A DNA stretch of 64,000 nt from Corynespora cassiicola. Lineage: Eukaryota; Ascomycota; Dothideomycetes; Pleosporales; Corynesporascaceae. This document shows, piece after piece, positions 57,740 through 64,000 of the stretch. The notes beneath the pieces are model-generated. The model searched no databases, was not told the DNA's origin, and saw only the letters and a program-made list of their open reading frames with translations. Numbering within the stretch: position 1 is the stretch's first letter; every line of letters starts with the position of its first letter. The translations under genes and the position numbers were made by a program. The stretch spans positions 434,001-498,000 of the forward strand of contig JAEUWY010000019.1 of assembly GCA_022059125.1 (NCBI GenBank), read 5' to 3'.

Positions 57740-58495
57740 ATTATGAGTCTCCACTTCATCTTCTCCAGTCTGGTCGTTATCTAAGCCAGATGCACATATG
57801 ATACCACGCCTGCGTTTAGCTAACCTATTTCCAATTCACGACCGAAAGGTTTGGTAATACGCGCGCCATTGCGTAGCCAGTCGATGATATACATGCTGAA
57901 AGGGTCTGTCTGTCAATCTCTTTGAAGAATCTCGCTGCATCCGAGAGAATAATGGGTTTTTCTGTAGTACTTTTGGAGCTTTTGATTCGTCAGCCCGATC
58001 GTTGCCCAAATTCCCGAAGCTATCGCTTTTGCAGAAAAAGTACGGGCTGACGACATTGGAGGATGCTCGCTCGGAGCTCGGCGGGGTGTCCACCGATGAC
58101 GGAGTAACACCAAGTCAGATCATGATACGATCGCCCATTCGCATCAAATCTACGTTCTGAGGGATCAGAATATGTGGAGAGGGTCAGCTACACGTAGTGG
58201 TGAGTGGAGTTCCGATCACCCTGATTGGCCAGTCGGTACCCGTCAGCATCGCGCCAACTCGGTTGTAGTCTAGAGATGCTCACGACAAGAAGCCAAGTCT
58301 CACTCAGGATGCATGGCTATCGTGCATGGATACGAAGGACGTCTTGAAATAGATTTTAACCCCACTCTCCGAAGTACTTGCCCGCCTTGAAAACCATGCT
58401 CGTCCACGTTGATTTAATCTTGCCACGTGCTGGAACTTAAAGCACGTCTGGTCCTCTGCAGCGTGCCAAACTTGTAGCCTGTGGATACTGTTGCA
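57740..58495. other. Intergenic region
   Basis: About 750 bp, no supported gene. A minus-strand ORF (57836-58093) and its overlapping shadow have no recognisable content. Confidence 0.5.
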
Positions 58496-59826
58496 ATGGG
58501 CGACTTTTCACCAGAAGTCAATCATGCTCTAGATTCAGCCTCACGCATTAAACGGGCAGACACCATTGTGAGCCATGGCTGAGTGCGGTGTGTATTCTTG
58601 CTCACGTTGTTCAGGTCCTTATGGCAGTATTTTTTGGGCTCTCAGTATTTTCCCTTGTCGCTCGAGTCGCGCTCAAGCTTTTCGACCGTCGTCGGTTTGC
58701 TCTAGATGACTACTTGATGTTCTTCGGCATCGCATGTCTCTCGGCCGGAGTAGGCATCTTTTACAGTGGGCTTGACAATCTCTATCTGGGCACCGCTTTG
58801 GTTGTGAACCCTCTTCTTATCGCAGAGTTGCCCCCAGACAGCTTCCGGATCTTCTTGAGCTGGAATCTCAACGCGAGGCTCTCTTCGGCTGTCATTCTAT
58901 TCTGGACCACTACTTTCTGCGTCAAGTATTCTTTCCTGGCCTTTTTTCATCGGATTGTGAAGCCGATCAAAGAACTCAAGCTTTTGTGGTGGTTTACACT
59001 GGTCATCACGTCCTTGGTCTGTATACTACTCATCATGTATCCTTTCATCATGTGTCCGTACTATAATACAGCAGCATGTGAGTTGTTGGAACGTGTTGGG
59101 GAAATTTCCTGCTAATCTGAGCTGCAGTGAAATGCTTCGATGCAAACTACGAAAAACGGTTCAAGATTTTACAATCCCTGGGCACGTCACTCGACATTTT
59201 GACAGATGTGATGAGTAAGTACTGAAGCCACGACATACATGTTCCCGTCTGACTTGAGTACAGTTGTCAGCATTCCTATTCTGGCTTTGCGCAAGACGAC
59301 AATGATCCTGCGCCAAAAGCTCGCCATCGGCATTTTTCTCTGTCTTTCCGTGGTCATGATCATCCTAGCGATTATCCGCTCTCTCAGTCTCCCAGGACCC
59401 GTGTCCCGAGCTCGCGACGTACCGTGGACCATTCTGTGGGTCTACATCGAATCAGCCGTAGCCGTCATCATGGTGTCCCTCACGGCTTTCCGCACGCTCT
59501 TCACATTGCGGCGAGAAGAGAGAAGGCAGAGGGAGGAGAGATTGAAGTGGAGTCCCAACACGTGGAAGGATGTTGCGATGCCGTGGCGCAAGGAGGCCTG
59601 GACTTCGAGCATCGAGAGCGATACGGAGCAGGGGCTGCCTGAGATTCCCAACGCGACGTTGACGGGCATGAGGACTGCGATTTGGGGAGGCAAAGACGAT
59701 GCTACAAGGCCCGAGGATACGGCCAGGAGGAGTGTAATTGTGGGTACGGTTGTTGCGAGGTCGGTCAGTCCGTGGGAGACGCCGGCTGAATGGGTGGACA
59801 GAGAACAGCGACGGTCACAGATTTAA
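58496..59826 (+). CDS. Fungal rhodopsin-domain 7TM protein (PTH11-like)
   Basis: Four exons: 58496-58567, 58615-59077, 59128-59214 and 59264-59826; 394 aa. Seven hydrophobic segments are visible: VLMAVFFGLSVFSLVARV, DDYLMFFGIACLSAGVGIF, SSAVILFWTTTFCVKYSF, FTLVITSLVCILLIMYPFIM, DILTDVMIVSIPILAL, IGIFLCLSVVMIILAII and ILWVYIESAVAVIMVSL. The LDDYLM motif at helix 2 and LDILTDVMIVSIP at helix 5 are hallmarks of the fungal rhodopsin domain shared with PTH11-related receptors. No CFEM domain precedes helix 1, so this is the CFEM-less subgroup. The cytosolic tail (about 130 aa) is Arg/Glu-rich then Ser/Thr-rich, and could couple to signalling. The ligand is unknown. All four junctions maintain frame and motif order. 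Confidence 0.9.
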
Positions 59827-60448
59827 TCACAATTGCTTTCTTGCATATTTTAGACTGATATATCATGTTCCATGGAGCTATAGCCAACTAATTGATGTCT
59901 GATAAGGTAAAAGAGCAATATCGGCCTCTGGTTGCTGACCTGACTAGATGGGCGAGAAAGCAACATTGGGACCCGTGGCCCTCGAAAACATGATGCCACA
60001 TTATTAGATCATTCTGTACACGTATACTTTGCTCTAGACTTGCTCGAAATGCTTATATTTCATTCCAACGATCATGAAATGAAAGACGCAAACCTCGCGA
60101 GCAAGCAAAAAGTGGATGGTATCTAAGTCACGTGACCCCATGACACACCGAAAAATCCCTGCAATCTTGTAGCTACGCCCGCAAAGACACAAGAAGCGAT
60201 AAAGCATCCCTGGCCTCTAGCCTCGACGGAGCCTCGGTGGCATAATTGTGGTGAAGCAATGACCGTTTTGAGCCTCGCCCCCATTGGCGCAGAATTTGGC
60301 CCCGCACTTCCGACCTCTCTCGCTCAACTCCTCCTCCATCCCCTCCAAATCACACCGCAGCAAATCCCTCCACAACCTTAATAACCTTAACCGGACCTCA
60401 CACGCGCGCGCGCACGCACGCGATCCCCCCCCCAGATCCACGCCCAGG
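59827..60448. other. Intergenic region, coactosin promoter
   Basis: 622 bp. The proximal part has an alternating CG/CA tract (60402-60421) followed by a run of C (60424-60433), a possible Z-DNA former in the 5' leader of the coactosin gene. Confidence 0.55.
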
Positions 60449-61129
60449 ATGCCTGCCGCAAACGACCTGCTCTCCGACCCCGATATTGCGCAGGCCTACG
60501 AGGATGTGCGCTCCGACAAGTCGGAGACCACGTGGCTAGTTCTCAAGTACGTGTCGGCCACGTCGGATTCGCTCAAGCTGGACAGCACGGGGACGGGCGA
60601 GATTGCGGAAATGGTGGAGCACCTGGGCGACGACGAGGCCGCTTATGCCTACATTCGCATGAAGGTCGGCAACGACGAGTACTCTGAGCGGACAAAGTTT
60701 GCCTTTGTCGTGTGGGCTGGTGAGTAGCCCTGGTTTTTTTTTTTGTTTCCTTATCCGTCTCTCTATCTTCCCCATTCCTGGCCAGACAACGCCATCATAC
60801 ATAGTCGTAGATGCCGTGGTGCATGTGTGAGATGAGATTGGGGGTTAATGGCGGGTTAATAGGGCCACAAACAAAGGTCATGCGCAAGGCCAAGATGAGC
60901 TTCCAGAGCGGCCAGGTCAAGCAGGTCATCAGGACGTATGCTGTAGAAATCCAGACCAGCGACAAGAGGGAGCTCGACGCCGACGCCGTCACCATGAAGC
61001 TGCGAAAAGCCATGGGTGCCAACTGTAGGTCTTTTTTTTTTTTCCTCCCTCCTTCCCTTTTGTACCGTGACTGGTGAAGTTGCCCATGCTTACATGATTC
61101 TAGACGATAGGCAGGGTTCTTCGTACTAA
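60449..61129 (+). CDS. Coactosin-like actin-binding protein (ADF-H domain)
   Basis: Three exons: 60449-60719, 60863-61024 and 61104-61129; 152 aa, the usual length. A single ADF-H domain covers nearly the whole protein: LSDPDIAQAYEDVRSDKSET, TTWLVLKYVS, EAAYAYIRMKVGNDEY and TKFAFVVWAGPQTKVMRKAK. It ends with the coactosin signature LRKAMGANYDRQ. Coactosin binds F-actin along the filament side and protects it from capping, unlike cofilin, which severs. In filamentous fungi it marks actin at the hyphal tip and contractile ring. The third exon, only 26 nt, adds YDRQGSSY; it is required because intron 2 interrupts the Tyr codon. Intron 1 (143 bp) and intron 2 (79 bp) are GT-AG. Confidence 0.93.
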
Positions 61130-64000
61130 AAATGTGCGGCACATGATAGACCATTCGTATCAGACGTATTCATCTTGCAATCTGAAAAGTCTCTATACCC
61201 ATACGAATTGTTTGTACTCCAATACCATCATGATCATCTCACCGAGCGTTCGCTAGAATGTGTTGAACTGTTGGAACTGGACAGTGGTTGAGAGAATGTT
61301 GTTGCTTGTTCTATCATGCGGCAAGCGCTGTGAGGTTTTTAAAAAAAAATCGAGTAGCCCGTCAAATGTCTTTCAAGTTAGTAATGTTCCAGAGAAATGG
61401 CGGTGGTTGTCATCACAATTACATTGACGGGCATGTCCTTGGCTAGCCACCATCATGTAAATGCCTAGACACTAGACTGGTAGTTCTCTTTGGCATCTGT
61501 CATTTTCAGGGACTTTTTTTATTAACATCAGGTCTTGTTGAAGTATTTCCTCCGAGTCAATTCTTTTACGCGCCGTTTTCAATTTTGCATTGAGAGGGTT
61601 TTTTTTTTAGAATATAAGGATCCTTTTCGTCTCTAGCATATGGCCTTCCTTGGCCTACCATTTTAGAAAAGGCTCATCAATTTTGTTTTATCGGCTATAT
61701 CAAGACATCGGATTTCCCTTTATCTGTTTTTAGTGCCATAAAAGCATTCATGTGTGGTGAGCTGACGTAAATTGGAGATGTCACTATATACTGCGAGATT
61801 TACCTGTTGGCTGGTTTAGGAACGTGAATGATGGTCAGATCTCTTCCAAAACGTACCAGAAAATTCGAATCCATTATATGAATGACTAATAAGTAGACGT
61901 ATCATGCGCACTCGTATCAAGGATAGGAATGGCGTGTAAATGACATGGCAAGATACCAAAAAACTTACACACTTGTGACATGACACGAATTATATTGTAT
62001 GTTTTGAATTTAATAGTATTTCTGTGTGCATGTGTTCTTCTGGTGTACTTAATGTGTACTTATTGTAGTACAAAACTTCAATACTCGGTGAAAAACCTGG
62101 GCCGAATGGTTCAAATGGGACAGGTAATTGCTGGCACATTGAGTCCTTCAAACGCAAACATTCCCAACATGCTAAAGCATGAATATTCTTGTTGAAAATT
62201 CCATCCAAGACTATTTATGAACACCAGGGTAGACGCACTGGGCTTCTGGGTCCTTAACAGTGACAGTGGAGTATTTAACATTGTTGAAACTGGATGGATT
62301 GATGATACAACCAATAAAGCGGTATAGTGGACCTTTATTCTTGCCTGACAGCTTTTACGACTTTTTTTTGACTATTTCCTCACTAACAATCTTCTCATTC
62401 TTCAGTCATGTACCCTAAACGAGAGCATATACAACGTGACGGTTCAATTTAGGTCAACGTGATTCACCATACAATATTATATATCCAATAGGAAATGTTC
62501 AAATAGAATAATCAGGATCATACACGGACCGGTGTCCAAAATCGCAGAGCATATCCAATAGAAGATATCCAGTAGATTCTAAGCCAATTACTGTAACATT
62601 GAATGATTCAGCCACAGCACATCTCAAACCAGAGTATTGCCCCTAGAGGCAATCCATCGACATTGATCGTGATGCTATGCTCTTCATCGGCAGATACGTC
62701 ATATGTTTACCAAAGTTTGAGATATCCACGCTGATCCCGTTCAAAGCCGCCAAGGTTCAAAATGTGTAAAGACTGGCCTCGTTCAAAAAGCAAGGCTCAA
62801 CGGCAAGCCGTCCTCACATGACCATCTGCACCCACGCCCTACACAGGAAATAAAGTCATGCAGTCTCGCTTCTCGATGCTCGATCTCGAGAGGCCTTTTT
62901 TCGTTTTTCACCGGTACATGCATCGCCCCACAAATCTGAGAATAACTCCCTGCCCCCTCCCAAAAGAAAGAAACAGCCCATGTAGGTAGTAGCACGCCGT
63001 GACTCGAGTAGCAGCGGCAGCAGTGAGTGTGCTTTGTTTTCACCGCACGAGCATGACAGAATTCATCGGTCGCTCCGCCCCGCCCCGCGTGTGCATCGGC
63101 ACGTCCCATGCCAGCCAGCAGCCACCACCACCACCGCCGCCCCGACGCACCGACGCATGCCCCCATGCATGCATGTATGTATCAGCAGTGGTTTGTTTTC
63201 TCGGAGCACGCACGCACGTACGCACGCACGCAAGCCCGGCTCGAGTCATCGCAGCCGGCGTCTGAGCGGCCGACGCCCGGCCACGTTGGACATGTGCACA
63301 GGTGACAGCTCAGACGGAGGGCGGGCCCCATATTGCTTTGGAATCCTTCGGCTATTGAGTTGGGTCCGAGAGTCTTTGCTTGTTGTTTTTGCTTGTTTGG
63401 CTTCATAGCTTAGCTTTTCTGCCACTCCTGCTCGGAGGGGGGAGGGGGCCTCGGGTCCGATTCATTCATTGAGCATGAGCTTGGCTATCCAGCCCCTTCC
63501 CCCGGACCATACGTCCCAAATCCTCCACTCAAACTCTACTCGGCGTGTTTGCCGGCATGCCCTACCAAAGTTGAGATATCGCCCGCCCCGCGTGGCCCCA
63601 CCGCAACTGGATCACCCTGTGTGTGCGCAGAGATCTGCCTCTGGAAAAGAGAGGGAGGGAGGGGGAGATATTGCTTTGGCCAGTGCGTACCGTGTCTCTC
63701 TCTCGAGTGTGTGTGGATTTCTCCGGAGAGGATAGGATGCCGGTACCGTCTAGACTTGCTGGCTGGCGGTGGTGGTGATGGTGCTGCTACTGCTGCTGCT
63801 CTCGTCCCGCTGGCAACTTCCGCCATAGCGATCCAGATCTGACGCCGCCGAAGCCCCCCCCCCCCACACACTATCTTGTATTTCTCGACCAGGTTCTTGG
63901 TCTCCCACGCGACCGTGCATTTTCCATGCATGCATGCGTGCGTGCATTTGGGTCGTCGTCCTTGGTCTTCGGTGTAGAGCTGTCAAACCTTGTCGGTGCG
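61130..64000. other. Non-coding end of the window
   Basis: No supported gene. 61200-62800 is AT-rich with T-runs and short ORFs of no coding character (e.g. 61980-62195). 62900-64000 is GC-rich again with CACG repeats near 63208-63232 and GCAT repeats near 63925-63943. An ORF at 62783-63166 (-) is low-complexity. A gene could begin beyond the right edge. Confidence 0.5.

Overview
The window is nuclear DNA from a filamentous ascomycete (Pezizomycotina). Genes carry short GT-AG introns, mostly about 50-180 bp. The products are fungal: an RNA polymerase I large subunit, Prp3, Sof1, Rpn6, an Hst2-type sirtuin, a CAP20-type lipid-droplet protein, a GH71 alpha-1,3-glucanase and a PTH11/rhodopsin-like membrane protein. 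Base composition and gene content would suit a Dothideomycete, but nothing here fixes the class or species. No tRNA, rRNA, CRISPR or intact transposon was found.

Layout. 1-2.5 kb: non-coding leader with three copies of a 12-mer upstream of the lipid-droplet gene (2463-3170, +). 4.2-6.7 kb: RPL27 (-) and SOF1 (+), divergent across 223 bp. 7.1-11 kb: an alpha/beta hydrolase and a secreted GH71 glucanase (+). 12.2-13.1 kb: Ap4A phosphorylase-like enzyme (-). 13.9-15.5 kb: decayed gene with a fungal NACHT/STAND-type N-terminal domain (-). 15.9-23.4 kb: PRP3 (-) and RPA190 (+), divergent across 459 bp. 23.4-27.7 kb: lower-GC gene-poor block ending in a protein-kinase relic. 27.7-33.3 kb: small Gly-rich protein with an MGC start (-), hotdog thioesterase (-), PXA-PX-Nexin_C protein (+). 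34.65-42.26 kb: gene for a 2505-aa coiled-coil protein (-). 43.1-44.4 kb: RPN6 (+). 46.9-48.3 kb: a divergent SDR-family protein (+). 48.3-56.2 kb: gene-poor, repeat-bearing block with unrecognised minus-strand ORFs and a decayed tandem duplication. 56.5-61.1 kb: HST2-type sirtuin, rhodopsin-like 7TM protein and coactosin (+). 61.1-64 kb: no supported gene.

Functional picture. Most genes are housekeeping, and several belong to ribosome production: RPL27 (large subunit), SOF1 (small-subunit processome) and RPA190 (rRNA transcription). Two of these sit in head-to-head pairs with short shared promoters. Between the conserved genes are lower-GC islands holding broken genes (STAND-type, kinase) and a tandem duplication whose copies differ mainly by transitions, which fits RIP-like decay.

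All gene models were spliced by hand: splice sites were chosen to keep frame and family motifs, without transcript evidence. I found no convincing previously undescribed multi-gene system. The best candidates for something new are the unknown minus-strand genes at 53.8-56.2 kb, the small MGC/Gly-rich protein, and the hendecad and octapeptide repeats of the giant coiled-coil protein.
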